A stretch of DNA of 64,000 nt from positions 1 to 64,000 of the forward strand of contig CALKEZ010000012.1 of assembly GCA_938084745.1 (NCBI GenBank), given 5' to 3'. Under the pieces are notes generated by a model that was given only the letters and a program-made list of their open reading frames with translations, searched no databases and had not been told where the DNA came from. Each line of letters opens with the position of its first letter. Positions within the stretch are counted from its first letter, which is position 1. Positions 36,299 to 45,415 of the stretch are shown piece by piece. The DNA comes from an uncultured Gammaproteobacteria bacterium (GTDB lineage: Bacteria; Pseudomonadota; Gammaproteobacteria; Eutrophobiales; Eutrophobiaceae). A program made the translations under genes and the position numbers.

Positions 36299-37333
36299 CT
36301 AGAAATTATCTCTGTTCGCACATTTCGACAGGGCTTCCTGGCGTGTTACCACATTCTTCTGCACTAATTGTTGCAGGTTTTGATCCAGTGTTTGCATACC
36401 AAACTGTTGACCGGTTTGAATGGCAGAATACATCTGTGCAATCTTGTTTTCACGAATCAGGTTACGTATAGCCGGTGTACCCATCATGATCTCGTGCGCT
36501 GCTACACGACCACCACCTGCTTTTTTCAATAACGTTTGCGAAATTACAGACTTCAGTGATTCAGATAACATCGCCCGTATCATGTCTTTTTCTGCGGCAG
36601 GGAACACATCCACCACACGGTCAATAGTCTTTGCCGCAGAGCTGGTATGCAGGGTACCAAATACCAAGTGACCTGTTTCTGCGGCAGACAAGGCCAAACG
36701 AATAGTTTCCAGGTCTCGCATTTCGCCGACCAGTATGACATCTGGATCCTCACGTAGGGCCGATCGCAACGCCTCATTAAAACCGAGTGTATCGCGATGT
36801 ACTTCACGTTGATTTATTAGACACTTTTTACTTTTGTGTACAAATTCGATGGGGTCTTCAACGGTAAGAATATGGCCGTACTCGGTTTCATTCTTATGGT
36901 TCACCATCGCCGCTAGCGTAGTGGATTTACCCGAGCCAGTCGGGCCGGTGACCAAGACAACACCACGTGGAGTATCTGCGATCTGTTCGAAAATCTTGGG
37001 AGCATTAAGTTGTTCCAGAGACAGAATCTCGGAAGGAATAGTACGAAATACGGCGCCAGCTCCACGATTCTGATTAAACGCGTTGACTCGAAAACGAGCC
37101 AGACCAGGAATTTCAAATGAAAAGTCACACTCCAGAAACTCTTCGTAATCCTTACGCTGTTTGTCATTCATGATGTCATAAACCAGATCATGCACATCTT
37201 TATGATCCATCGTCGGGACATTAATTCGGCGCATATCGCCATCAACACGTATCATTGGCGGCTCACCCGCTGATAAATGCAGATCCGAACTACCATTTTT
37301 TACGCCGAAGGCTAAAAGCTCACCAATATCCAT
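36299..37333 (-). CDS. pilT: Type IV pilus retraction ATPase PilT
   Basis: Cytoplasmic hexameric motor that depolymerises the pilus for twitching motility. Walker A GPTGSGKST is at residues 130-138, the Asp box in LTVEDPIEFVH, Walker B in LREDPDVILVGEMRD, and the retraction motif AIRNLIRE at 288-295 is exact, which separates it from the two PilU-like neighbours. At 344 residues the length is standard. It is divergent from yggS, an arrangement shared with Pseudomonas. Confidence 0.97.
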   Translation of the reverse strand: MDIGELLAFGVKNGSSDLHLSAGEPPMIRVDGDMRRINVPTMDHKDVHDLVYDIMNDKQRKDYEEFLECDFSFEIPGLARFRVNAFNQNRGAGAVFRTIPSEILSLEQLNAPKIFEQIADTPRGVVLVTGPTGSGKSTTLAAMVNHKNETEYGHILTVEDPIEFVHKSKKCLINQREVHRDTLGFNEALRSALREDPDVILVGEMRDLETIRLALSAAETGHLVFGTLHTSSAAKTIDRVVDVFPAAEKDMIRAMLSESLKSVISQTLLKKAGGGRVAAHEIMMGTPAIRNLIRENKIAQMYSAIQTGQQFGMQTLDQNLQQLVQKNVVTRQEALSKCANRDNF

Positions 37334-37516
37334 TCATACCTCCCAATAGGTAATGACAAAGTTGGCTATGCATGTTGCAATATTATTGTTTGTTTTTTCA
37401 TGCACAGCAGGTGAAATTGAAAAACCGTGATTATTCTTAAAATAGCTTTACCCAATAACACTTTAACAATCTTACTTATATTTTAAATTATAGACTACCG
37501 TAATAGACCCTTTTTT
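37334..37516. promoter_or_regulatory. Divergent pilT/yggS promoter region
   Basis: 183 AT-rich bases between divergent genes. Promoters for both directions must lie here; no operator-like palindrome or terminator is evident. Confidence 0.5.
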
Positions 37517-38203
37517 ATGAAAATTACTGACAATCTTGCTCATATACGCCATGAAATAAAACTTCTGGAAAAACGTTACAGTCGTGGCGCCGGGAGTGTC
37601 TGCTTATTGGCAGTCAGTAAAACACGATCGGTTGATGAAATTCTAGCAGCTATTCAGGAAGGACAGCGCCATTTTGGTGAAAATTATTGTCAGGAAGCTC
37701 TGGAAAAGATAGTGGCCATCAAAATTCCCGAGCTGGTTTGGCACTTCATAGGTCCTATTCAATCGAACAAGACGCGTCAGATAGCCGCTCATTTTGATTG
37801 GGTGCATACCGTTGACCGGATCAAAATCGCGCGCAGGCTTGATGAAATGCGACCCGATAATCTACAGCCATTAAATATTTGTATACAGGTCAATATAAGT
37901 GGTGAGGAGAGTAAGGCTGGAATCGCTATTGATGCCCTGCATGATTTTATGGAAGAACTTAAACCCTTCAAACGATTAAAGGTAAGGGGGCTGATGGCTT
38001 TACCTGCACCGAGCAGCAATTTCGACGAACAACGCAAACCATTTGCAATATTAAATCAAAAACTACAGGAATTGAGGTTGGCGAGACCTGAACTAGACAC
38101 GCTTTCGATGGGAACCACGCAAGATATGGCGGCGGCTATAGCTGAAGGCGCGACGATTGTGCGTATTGGTACTGCACTATTTGGTCCTCGTAATTCAGGA
38201 TAA
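37517..38203 (+). CDS. yggS: YggS family pyridoxal phosphate homeostasis protein
   Basis: Single-domain PLP-binding TIM barrel (PLPHP) that buffers PLP and affects amino acid pools; it has no known catalytic activity. The PLP Lys lies in LLAVSKTRSVDEI. The FGENYCQEA, WHFIGPIQSNKTR and MGTTQDMAAAIAEG blocks (the last binds phosphate) are as in the family. Length 228. It starts the set yggS-proC-yggT-yggU. Confidence 0.95.
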   Translation: MKITDNLAHIRHEIKLLEKRYSRGAGSVCLLAVSKTRSVDEILAAIQEGQRHFGENYCQEALEKIVAIKIPELVWHFIGPIQSNKTRQIAAHFDWVHTVDRIKIARRLDEMRPDNLQPLNICIQVNISGEESKAGIAIDALHDFMEELKPFKRLKVRGLMALPAPSSNFDEQRKPFAILNQKLQELRLARPELDTLSMGTTQDMAAAIAEGATIVRIGTALFGPRNSG

Positions 38204-38322
38204 ATCTGGAGTTGAAACAGCGTTCAATCGCCCAAACATATACGGCCGAGATTAATCAAATTCTGATATTATGCTTTTACATCGTTATACTTTTCACATT
38301 AAACACTTCACATTAATTTGAT

Positions 38323-39147
38323 ATGGAAAATTGCAACATTGCATTCATCGGTTGCGGAAATATGTCACGTAGCCTGATCGGCGGATTGATAGCTAATGGC
38401 GTCAAAACCGAACGACTGTTGGCGACCGATCCTGATGCAGGACAACGTCAAAATATTACTCAACAATTTGGCATCCGCACTTTAGCTGATAACAATGAAG
38501 CGGTTGCTAATGCAGATGTCATTGTGCTGGCAGTAAAACCGCAAGTTATGCATAAAGTGGTCAGCGACCTGGCCGAAGCAATACAGGATCGTCCGAGACT
38601 GGTGATATCGATAGCGGCAGGCATAAGACTCGATGCCCTTACTGAATGGCTCGGAAAACCCGGCGCTGTAGTCAGGGTAATGCCAAATACACCCGCACTG
38701 ATTCAGGCTGGTGCAGCTGCCTTATTTGCCAATAAGCAAACTACCGATGTGCAAAAAAATACAGCGGAAGCAATGATGCGCTCTGTTGGTACGGCAATCT
38801 GGGTAGATTCAGAAGAACTTATGGATACTGTCACCGCATTATCGGGTAGCGGACCGGCATATTATTTTTATTTTATGGAAGCCATGGAAAAAGCGGCCGT
38901 TAGTATGGGGCTGAATAATGAGCAGGCCAGATTATTAACGATTGAGACAGCATTGGGTGCAGCCAAGATGGCATTGTTATCGGATTCTGATCTGGCAGAG
39001 CTGCGACAACAGGTTACCTCTCCCGGCGGCACGACGGAACAAGCGCTGAATGTATTTAAAGAAGGCAAACTGGAAGAGTTGGTCTATGCCGCCATGAATG
39101 CAGCAAAGCAACGCTCTGAAGAATTATCGCAATCATTAGGTAAATAA
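38323..39147 (+). CDS. proC: Pyrroline-5-carboxylate reductase
   Basis: Last step of proline synthesis. The NAD(P)-binding IAFIGCGNMSRSLIGGL start, VLAVKPQ, RVMPNTPALIQAGAAAL and the C-terminal LSGSGPAYYFYFMEAM and VTSPGGTTEQAL blocks are all present. At 274 residues it is full length. It is followed after 2 bases by yggT. Confidence 0.97.
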   Translation: MENCNIAFIGCGNMSRSLIGGLIANGVKTERLLATDPDAGQRQNITQQFGIRTLADNNEAVANADVIVLAVKPQVMHKVVSDLAEAIQDRPRLVISIAAGIRLDALTEWLGKPGAVVRVMPNTPALIQAGAAALFANKQTTDVQKNTAEAMMRSVGTAIWVDSEELMDTVTALSGSGPAYYFYFMEAMEKAAVSMGLNNEQARLLTIETALGAAKMALLSDSDLAELRQQVTSPGGTTEQALNVFKEGKLEELVYAAMNAAKQRSEELSQSLGK

Positions 39148-39149
39148 TC

Positions 39150-39731
39150 ATGGGCGGAAATTATTTTGCACAAGCGGCTGTTTATTTGATTGAGATTGTT
39201 TTTGGCTTGTACATTCTGGCGGTCCTGTTACGCTTTTTGCTCGCGCGCGTACGCGCAGATTTTTACAATCCGCTATCCCAGTTTCTGGTTAAAATCACCA
39301 ATCCGGCAATAAAACCCTTACGCCGGCTAATTCCCGGTTATCTGGGTATCGATTGGCCGTCTATCATTCTGTTAATGTTTTTTCAAAGCCTGGAAATACT
39401 GTTGATTAGCCTGGCTACTATCGGAACAATTCCGGCACCGCCAGGATTATTTGTTTTAACGGTAGCCAACTTATTACAAACGGTCATTTACGTGCATTTG
39501 TTTATCATCATCATTCAGGTAGTGATTAGCTGGGTTAATCCGGGCGCCTATAATCCATTAACGGTGATCATGTATCAGCTAAGTGAACCCATTTTGAAAC
39601 CGGCGCGCCGATTAATACCGCCTGCTGGCGGCTTTGATTGGTCACCATTGGTCGTGCTGATCATCATGAATCTGATGCTTATATTGTTAGTATCACCGCT
39701 GATGGATCTGGGCCGACGCTTATCATTATAG
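39150..39731 (+). CDS. yggT: YggT family membrane protein
   Basis: Inner membrane protein of 193 residues with two YGGT domains, each with the pattern of a helix, a FYNPLSQFLVKITNPAIKPL-type turn, and a second helix (the second copy reads YNPLTVIMYQLSEPILKPAR). Four or five hydrophobic segments. E. coli YggT has been tied to osmotic tolerance; the mechanism is unknown. Located between proC and yggU. Confidence 0.93.
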   Translation: MGGNYFAQAAVYLIEIVFGLYILAVLLRFLLARVRADFYNPLSQFLVKITNPAIKPLRRLIPGYLGIDWPSIILLMFFQSLEILLISLATIGTIPAPPGLFVLTVANLLQTVIYVHLFIIIIQVVISWVNPGAYNPLTVIMYQLSEPILKPARRLIPPAGGFDWSPLVVLIIMNLMLILLVSPLMDLGRRLSL

Positions 39732-39735
39732 AACC

Positions 39736-40059
39736 GTGACTTTTCATGAATGGCAGGATGATAAGCTGTTACTCAAACTTCGTCTACAACCACGCTCTAA
39801 AGCTAATGCCATTACCGGATTGCATGGCGACAGATTAAAACTAAGAGTCAATGCAGCAGCAACTGACAACAAGGCAAATAAGGAAGTCATTTACTACATT
39901 GCGAATGAATTCAGCGTCAAACAATCTGATATTGAACTTGTAAGCGGATTAAAGCATCGAGATAAAAAAATAGTCATCAAACAACCGGCTCATATGCCTG
40001 CGTGGTTCAATAATTTATCAGATAGCACCTGGCGAGATTTAGTTTTAATATGTGACTGA
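39736..40059 (+). CDS. yggU: YggU/DUF167 family protein
   Basis: Small cytoplasmic protein (107 residues) of unknown function. The family core is LKLRLQPRSKANAITGLHGD ... LKLRVNAAATDNKANKEVI ... VSGLKHRDKKI. It starts with GTG 4 bases after yggT, and its placement after yggT is widely conserved. No catalytic motif can be named. Confidence 0.9.
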   Translation: MTFHEWQDDKLLLKLRLQPRSKANAITGLHGDRLKLRVNAAATDNKANKEVIYYIANEFSVKQSDIELVSGLKHRDKKIVIKQPAHMPAWFNNLSDSTWRDLVLICD

Positions 40060-40115
40060 AGACCGCGTAGACTATTAACCAAACATTTAATTGAATCCTG
40101 AATACAAAATAACAC

Positions 40116-41270
40116 ATGCAAGAGAGCACCAGACCCGCTGACGATGTTGGTATAGTCGAGTCAAAGACCGCGCATTTTGACGAATCACTTGCGCTCGCGT
40201 CTGGAAATCAATTGCACGGTTTTGATATTGTCTATGAGACCTATGGTGAATTAAATGCAGATCGTTCTAATGCGATATTGATCTGCCATGCCTTAAGTGG
40301 CAATCATCATGTAGCCGGTTACCATACAGCAGAAGATAAAAAACCGGGCTGGTGGGATAACGCGATCGGGCCAAACAAGGCTATCGATACCAATCGTTTT
40401 TTTGTTGTGTCCCCCAACAACATTGGCGGTTGTAGTGGATCTACAGGACCATTGACCACAAACTCGGAGACCGGCAAGCCGTATGGTCCCGACTTTCCTT
40501 TAGTCACGGTTAAAGACTGGGTTAAAACTCAAGCCATGCTGGCAGATCACCTGGGCATAGATGTGTGGGCAGTCGTGATAGGAGGCAGCCTTGGCGGGAT
40601 GCAATGCCTGGAATGGTCAATCGCGTATCCAAATCGGCTTAAACATACTTTTGTGATAGCCGCAGCACCAAAACTATCAACTCAAAACATTGCTTTTAAT
40701 GAAGTAGCACGACAGGCCATACGATCTGACCAAAACTTTAATGAAGGCCATTACTACGAAAATAATAACAAGCCTGAACTGGGTCTGATGCTGGCTCGAA
40801 TGCTCGGCCATATTACCTATCTATCCGATAATGCGCTTGATGAAAAATTTGGCCGCTCACTTCGCGATGGTAAAATAAAATTTGGTTACGATGCTGAGTT
40901 CCAGATAGAAAGTTACTTGCGATATCAGGGACGATCTTTTGTAGAACGCTTTGATGCAAACAGTTATTTATTGTTAACCAAGGTGCTTGATTATTTTGAC
41001 CCTGCCAGTGAAGCCGAGGGGAGTTTGTCAAAAGCCATGAGTCCTGCCACTGCAGAGTTTCTGGTTATCTCGTTCAGTAGTGACTGGCGATTTTCACCCG
41101 AACGTTCACAAGAAATCGTCAGCGCATTACTTGATGCAAACAAGTGCGTCAGCTATATCGAGATTCAATCGAAACAGGGTCACGATTCTTTTCTAATGCC
41201 TATCCCTCGCTACCATCAGGTCATGCGCACGGCACTCGACCGCATCGCAGAAGGACTGAATATTACATGA
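40116..41270 (+). CDS. metX: Homoserine O-acyltransferase MetX
   Basis: Alpha/beta-hydrolase-fold enzyme that activates homoserine for methionine synthesis with an acetyl or succinyl group. The nucleophile is Ser158 in GGSLGGMQ; the Asp and His of the triad lie in the C-terminal FSSDWRFSP and KQGHDSFL segments. The [14 protein letters not shown] and [12 protein letters not shown] blocks are typical. Length 384. Acyl donor (acetyl- or succinyl-CoA) cannot be read reliably from sequence. The stop overlaps metW by 4 bases, and MetW is known to be an activator or partner of this MetX type. Confidence 0.94.
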   Translation: MQESTRPADDVGIVESKTAHFDESLALASGNQLHGFDIVYETYGELNADRSNAILICHALSGNHHVAGYHTAEDKKPGWWDNAIGPNKAIDTNRFFVVSPNNIGGCSGSTGPLTTNSETGKPYGPDFPLVTVKDWVKTQAMLADHLGIDVWAVVIGGSLGGMQCLEWSIAYPNRLKHTFVIAAAPKLSTQNIAFNEVARQAIRSDQNFNEGHYYENNNKPELGLMLARMLGHITYLSDNALDEKFGRSLRDGKIKFGYDAEFQIESYLRYQGRSFVERFDANSYLLLTKVLDYFDPASEAEGSLSKAMSPATAEFLVISFSSDWRFSPERSQEIVSALLDANKCVSYIEIQSKQGHDSFLMPIPRYHQVMRTALDRIAEGLNIT

Positions 41271-41869
41271 ACCTGAGAACTGATCAGGCCTTGATTGCCG
41301 AATGGATCAAACCCGGTTCACGCGTACTCGATCTGGGTTGTGGTGATGGTACCTTAATGGCCTACCTGCAAGAGCATAAAAATGTAAATGGTTATGGTCT
41401 TGAAATAGACGAAGAAAATATAGTGCAGTGTATTCATCGCGGCGTTGATGTTATACAAACTGATCTGGATAAAGGTTTGTCCGAATTCAAAAAAGATACG
41501 TTTGATTACGTCATTATGACGCAAACGCTGCAGGCCATATATTATCCTGACAAACTACTCCAGGAAATGACACGCGTTGGCCATGAGGCGATTGTTACTT
41601 TTCCAAACATGGGTCACTGGAGAAATCGTTTACAAATTGCGTTTGCTGGTCATATGCCAAAATCGAAAACGCTGCCTTATGAATGGTACAACACGCCTAA
41701 CATTCATTTATGTACCTTGACTGATTTTGAAGCCTTATGTACTTCAAAGAATATTGAAATACTCGAACGCGCCACCGTTGATCATGAGCATCAATCCAGT
41801 ATCGGGATGAATCTGTTTCCTAATTTACTTGGCGAGATTGCAATTTATCGTTTTCGACAAAACGATTAA
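41267..41869 (+). CDS. metW: Methionine biosynthesis protein MetW
   Basis: Methyltransferase-fold partner of MetX, 200 residues. The SAM-like motif [12 protein letters not shown] follows the short N-terminus. Family blocks are [28 protein letters not shown] and [21 protein letters not shown] chose the ATG at 41267, in the ATGA overlap with metX, over the longer upstream frame that runs inside metX. No methyl transfer reaction is proven for the family. Confidence 0.94.
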   Translation: MNLRTDQALIAEWIKPGSRVLDLGCGDGTLMAYLQEHKNVNGYGLEIDEENIVQCIHRGVDVIQTDLDKGLSEFKKDTFDYVIMTQTLQAIYYPDKLLQEMTRVGHEAIVTFPNMGHWRNRLQIAFAGHMPKSKTLPYEWYNTPNIHLCTLTDFEALCTSKNIEILERATVDHEHQSSIGMNLFPNLLGEIAIYRFRQND

Positions 41870-41960
41870 AGCCACCGAATACTTTTAATATTACCTGACT
41901 ATCTACAGCAGCCTGTTAATACCTTGCTTATCACTCGTCAAACAATTTCTGAAAGCACCA

Positions 41961-42143
41961 CTACGTTTTGCAGCTTGAAATTCCCAAAAGGAGATATGCC
42001 GGACACCGGCCTACTGCAGAAGTAACAATCGGCACAATCCCAATCGCACCCCACCATGACTGAAAGTAAACTCCGACAACTATAATAGCCGCGCCCAGAA
42101 TTGCTCTTATTATCCTGTCCGCTTTACCAACATTACAGTTCAT
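41961..42143 (-). CDS. Small DUF2892 membrane protein (YgaP TM-domain-like)
   Basis: A 60-residue protein with the DUF2892 pattern: short MNCNVGKADRIIRAILG start, then two hydrophobic segments (about 14-29 and 32-45), and GRCPAYLLLGISSCKT with two Cys near the end. It resembles the membrane domain of the E. coli sulfurtransferase YgaP but has no rhodanese domain. AAGGA lies 7 bases before the ATG. A perfect FNR/ANR-type box upstream suggests oxygen control. Confidence 0.88.
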   Translation of the reverse strand: MNCNVGKADRIIRAILGAAIIVVGVYFQSWWGAIGIVPIVTSAVGRCPAYLLLGISSCKT

Positions 42144-42173
42144 AACTATTTCCTTATTCTGAATCGATTAAAT

Positions 42174-42213
42174 GTTATAGCTATCGGATCAATTTAGTAT
42201 TGATATGAATCAA
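42174..42213 (-). promoter_or_regulatory. FNR/ANR box and -10 element upstream of the DUF2892 gene
   Basis: TTGATATGAATCAA at 42200-42213 fits TTGAT-N4-ATCAA exactly. On the minus strand a TATAAC element (42174-42179) lies about 30 bases downstream of the box centre, close to the spacing of class II FNR-activated promoters, and the ATG is about 63 bases from the box. The reading is activation at low oxygen. Confidence 0.75.
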
Positions 42214-42263
42214 GAAAAATCGGGAAATTTATTTTGTTTTTGGTGCTATGAAAAACAGTCTGC

Positions 42264-43790
42264 TTATCTTAAAAAAATGTGATACGCAAGATTATCCGAT
42301 TCGTCCCAGTAAGGAATGTCGAGTCGGTCGATAAACGCTTGAAAGTCCTTTCGTTCATTTTCTTTCACTTGAAAACCCATCAACACGCGACCATAGGCCG
42401 CGCCATGATTTCGATAATGAAATAGACTGATATTCCAGCGTTCACCCATTTCTGTCAGAAAATGCAGCAGCGCACCGGAACGTTCCGGAAACTCAAATCG
42501 ATAGATAAGCTCATTCTCAGCTTGTGGTGCATGACCACCGACCATGTGGCGAATATGCATTTTGGCAACGACATCATTGCTAAGGTCAACCACGTTGTAC
42601 CCTTTTTCTTTAAGATGATTTAGCAGTTTGTCTTTTTCTTCAACCCCGTGCTTAAGCTGGACGCCGGCAAAAACATGAGCATCGTTATCGTCTGCATAAC
42701 GATAATTAAACTCCGTTATCAGGCGCGGGCCAAGATCATGACACAAGTGCCGAAAACTGCCTGGACGTTCCGGGATAATGATCGAGAGCAATGCTTCTTT
42801 TTGTTCGCCCAGTGCAGTCAATTCGGCGATATGGCGCAGTCGATCAAAATTCACATTAGCGCCACTAAAGATAGCGACCAATTCCTTGTCTTTTATATTC
42901 TCCTTTGCAACATATTGTTTTAAGCCCGCGAGGGCCAAAGCACCTGCTGGCTCCGGAATTGATCGTGTGTCTTCGAAAATATCTTTTACTGCGGCACAAA
43001 TTTCATCAATGCTGACCAACAAAATTTCATCGACCAGTTCTTTGGTGATTCTGAAATTCTCTTCCCCGGCTTGTTTAACTGCTGCACCATCGGCAAAAAT
43101 ACCGATCTTATCCAGTACAACGCGTTCACCGGCAGCAAGAGCATGGTGCATGCACGGCGCTTCATCAGGCTCAACACCGATGATCTTTATATCGGGATAA
43201 TGTGCTTGGGTATATGCTGCTATACCGGCGATCAGTCCGCCACCACCGACCGGTACAAAAATGATATCGGGTGTAGTCGGATGCTGCTCTATCAACTCAA
43301 CGCCCACAGTTGCCTGACCAGCAATAATTAATGGGTGATCATACGGCGGAATATAACTCATGCCCTTTTCACTCGACAGTTTTAGAGCATAATCCTTGGC
43401 GTCATCATAATTATTACCATGCAAGATTACTTCAGCGCCCATGCGCTTGACCGAATTGACTTTGATCTCTGGCGTTGTCTTCGGCATGACAATAACGGCC
43501 TTAATGTTCAGGCCTTGTGTTGCCATCGCCACACCCTGGGCATGGTTTCCTGCTGACGCCGTGAGCACACCGCGTAGACGATCTTCTTCAGACAAGGACG
43601 CGATCATGTTATAGGCGCCACGCAATTTATAGGAAAAAACCGGTTGCTGATCTTCACGCTTTAACCAGATATTATTATTCAGTCGCAAGGATAATAATGG
43701 CGCGTGATCCAGGTCGGTTCGTTTAGCCACGGCATAGATACGTCGACTGGCTTCTTCAATTAGATTATTGTATTCATCAAACATAGCCAT
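42264..43790 (-). CDS. ilvA: Threonine ammonia-lyase, biosynthetic
   Basis: PLP enzyme converting threonine to 2-oxobutanoate for isoleucine synthesis. The PLP Lys55 is in [10 protein letters not shown], the phosphate-binding loop in [10 protein letters not shown], and two ACT-like regulatory domains fill the C-terminal third ([17 protein letters not shown] and [19 protein letters not shown]), as expected of the isoleucine-inhibited form. The longest frame begins with TTG at 43814; ATG 43790 (509 residues) is the more likely start, with ATG 43784 also possible. Divergent from rpiA. Confidence 0.95.
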   Translation of the reverse strand: MAMFDEYNNLIEEASRRIYAVAKRTDLDHAPLLSLRLNNNIWLKREDQQPVFSYKLRGAYNMIASLSEEDRLRGVLTASAGNHAQGVAMATQGLNIKAVIVMPKTTPEIKVNSVKRMGAEVILHGNNYDDAKDYALKLSSEKGMSYIPPYDHPLIIAGQATVGVELIEQHPTTPDIIFVPVGGGGLIAGIAAYTQAHYPDIKIIGVEPDEAPCMHHALAAGERVVLDKIGIFADGAAVKQAGEENFRITKELVDEILLVSIDEICAAVKDIFEDTRSIPEPAGALALAGLKQYVAKENIKDKELVAIFSGANVNFDRLRHIAELTALGEQKEALLSIIIPERPGSFRHLCHDLGPRLITEFNYRYADDNDAHVFAGVQLKHGVEEKDKLLNHLKEKGYNVVDLSNDVVAKMHIRHMVGGHAPQAENELIYRFEFPERSGALLHFLTEMGERWNISLFHYRNHGAAYGRVLMGFQVKENERKDFQAFIDRLDIPYWDESDNLAYHIFLR

Positions 43791-43838
43791 AAGATAACAT
43801 TTACTCGAGCACAAACATATTTTTCGATGGAGCTAACG

Positions 43839-44492
43839 ATGTCGCAAGACGATAAGAAAAAACAAGTCGCAAAAGCAGCAGTTTCTTATATAGAAGACGG
43901 GACTATTGTTGGCGTAGGCACAGGTAGCACGGTCAATTTTTTCATTGAGGAGCTTGCTAACATAAGAGAGCGAATTGTCGGAGCGGTATCAAGCTCTGAC
44001 GCTAGCGAGGAGTTACTTAAAAAACACCAGATACCGGTCCTGTCATTAAATGATGTGGTCGATATTCCGGTCTATGTCGACGGCGCTGATGAAGCGACAC
44101 AGCAACGCCACTTAATCAAGGGCGGCGGCGGTGCTTTAACCAGAGAAAAAATTGTTGCCGCGGTCAGTAAACAATTCGTCTGTATTATTGATGACAGCAA
44201 GATGGTGCCTATGCTCGGCACATTTCCCTTGCCGCTCGAGGTGATCCCCATGGCACAAGCTTATGTTTCGAGGGAAATCGTGAAATTAGGTGGTCAACCA
44301 AAGTTGCGTGATGGATTTACGACTGATAATGGCAATTATATTCTTGATGTGCATAATTTGAAAATTGATAATCCAATCAGGTTAGAAGAAAGGCTAAATC
44401 AGATAGTCGGTGTCGTCACGAACGGTCTTTTTGCCCAAAGACCCGCAGATATATTGCTTATAGCGAGCGATAAAGGTGTAAAAACCCAATAA
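43839..44492 (+). CDS. rpiA: Ribose-5-phosphate isomerase A
   Basis: Interconverts ribose-5-phosphate and ribulose-5-phosphate, in the pentose phosphate pathway and, in an autotroph, in Calvin cycle regeneration ahead of phosphoribulokinase. Signatures: [50 protein letters not shown] and VVTNGLFA. The start at 43839 is favoured over 43827 because GGAG at 43829-43832 sits 6 bases before it, giving 217 residues, near the E. coli 219. Confidence 0.96.
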   Translation: MSQDDKKKQVAKAAVSYIEDGTIVGVGTGSTVNFFIEELANIRERIVGAVSSSDASEELLKKHQIPVLSLNDVVDIPVYVDGADEATQQRHLIKGGGGALTREKIVAAVSKQFVCIIDDSKMVPMLGTFPLPLEVIPMAQAYVSREIVKLGGQPKLRDGFTTDNGNYILDVHNLKIDNPIRLEERLNQIVGVVTNGLFAQRPADILLIASDKGVKTQ

Positions 44493-44526
44493 TTTCAGAA
44501 TTATGTCTCTTATTTAAGACGTAATG

Positions 44527-44569
44527 TTGGCTTAATGGTTGTTGTTTGGCTTAAAATAGAACCATTAAG
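44527..44569. promoter_or_regulatory. Nested direct and inverted repeats upstream of a small membrane ORF
   Basis: Inverted repeat CTTAATGGTT (44531-44540) / AACCATTAAG (44560-44569), 10 of 10 paired, with a 19-base loop, plus a direct repeat TTGGCTTAA at 44527-44535 and 44546-44554. There is no T run, so a terminator for rpiA is unlikely; an operator or leader structure for the ORF at 44610 is possible. Confidence 0.45.
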
Positions 44570-44609
44570 AATAATATCAAAATCTTACATTTTTAGAGGG
44601 ACGTCATAG

Positions 44610-44762
44610 ATGCTTTTTTATATTGTCTATATCTTATCCGTGGTTGTGCTTATTTTGCACTTTACCGGGTTTCTTGCGCGCAGAAACATGGACTGGGTAG
44701 TACTGGTTGCTGCTGTTGCTATATTTGCTGTTAATGTCCTCGACTTTCTCAAGATAATTTAA
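44610..44762 (+). CDS. Small two-helix membrane protein, 50 residues
   Basis: ATG at 44610 preceded by GAGGG at 44596-44600. The frame reads MLFYIVYILSVVVLILHFTG, then a short Arg-Arg-Asn-Met-Asp-Trp loop, then a second hydrophobic stretch ending DFLKII. Two membrane helices (about 3-20 and 28-45) with a positively charged turn are predicted. No family is recognised. It sits alone between rpiA and dtd on the same strand, 34 bases before dtd. The good ribosome site and clean hydrophobic pattern argue that it is real, but it is too short for certainty. Confidence 0.6.
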   Translation: MLFYIVYILSVVVLILHFTGFLARRNMDWVVLVAAVAIFAVNVLDFLKII

Positions 44763-44796
44763 CGTTAATAGCTTAATAGTTTATGCCCAATCATAA

Positions 44797-45234
44797 ATGA
44801 TTGGTTTGTTGCAACGCGTTACTCATGCTTCTGTCGCCGTCAATGGTGACGTTATTGCTTCTATCAATACGGGCTTATTAGTACTGGTAGGCGTTGAGAA
44901 GGCTGACACGGAGCAACAAGCAATACGTCTATATGAAAAACTGATCGCTTACCGTGTTTTTCCGGACGAGCAAGACAAAATGAACCTCAGCCTGAAAGAT
45001 ATAAATGGCAGTTTGTTACTGGTTCCTCAGTTTACCCTCGCGGCAGATACGCACAAAGGCTTACGACCCGGTTTTTCAAATGCCGCAGATCCAGAATATG
45101 GGAAACAGTTATTCGAATTTTTAATTAATCACGCCCGTGAACAATTCAAAAACGTGGAAACCGGTATTTTTGGTGCCGATATGCAGGTCAGTTTGCTGAA
45201 TAATGGCCCGGTTACTTTCTGGCTCCAGACTTGA
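44797..45234 (+). CDS. dtd: D-aminoacyl-tRNA deacylase
   Basis: Removes D-amino acids (and glycine from tRNA-Ala) from charged tRNA. The family motifs are MIGLLQRVTHASVAVNGDVI, PQFTLAADTHKGLRPGFSNA (the SQFTL-type motif with Pro for Ser) and the cross-subunit NNGPVTFWL. Full length at 145 residues. The Ser of the usual SQ motif being Pro is a small departure worth noting. Confidence 0.95.
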   Translation: MIGLLQRVTHASVAVNGDVIASINTGLLVLVGVEKADTEQQAIRLYEKLIAYRVFPDEQDKMNLSLKDINGSLLLVPQFTLAADTHKGLRPGFSNAADPEYGKQLFEFLINHAREQFKNVETGIFGADMQVSLLNNGPVTFWLQT

Positions 45235-45238
45235 AACG

Positions 45239-45415
45239 CTAACGCATTAAGATAACTGCAACGATAACGGAAATGACAAAAATGCATAGCCCGACTATCT
45301 TTTTCCTGCCTGCCAGCATATTTTTTTTAAACCGCATTTTATAAAAGTACTGCAAAGATAAAAAAATAACGATGGCCGAAGCCGAACTCAGCAAACCAAT
45401 TAATTCGTTGCTCAA
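45239..45415 (-). CDS. Candidate TTG-start small membrane protein coupled to hemF
   Basis: An open frame of 58 codons begins with TTG inside the hemF stop (TTGA overlap), which would allow translation by coupling. It predicts two hydrophobic helices (about residues 6-24 and 40-57) around a basic loop ([14 protein letters not shown]). GGAG lies only 2 bases before the TTG, too close for normal initiation, so re-initiation after hemF is the more likely route. No family is recognised. The frame ends 4 bases before the dtd stop region, convergent with dtd. Treat as provisional. Confidence 0.42.
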   Translation of the reverse strand: MSNELIGLLSSASAIVIFLSLQYFYKMRFKKNMLAGRKKIVGLCIFVISVIVAVILMR

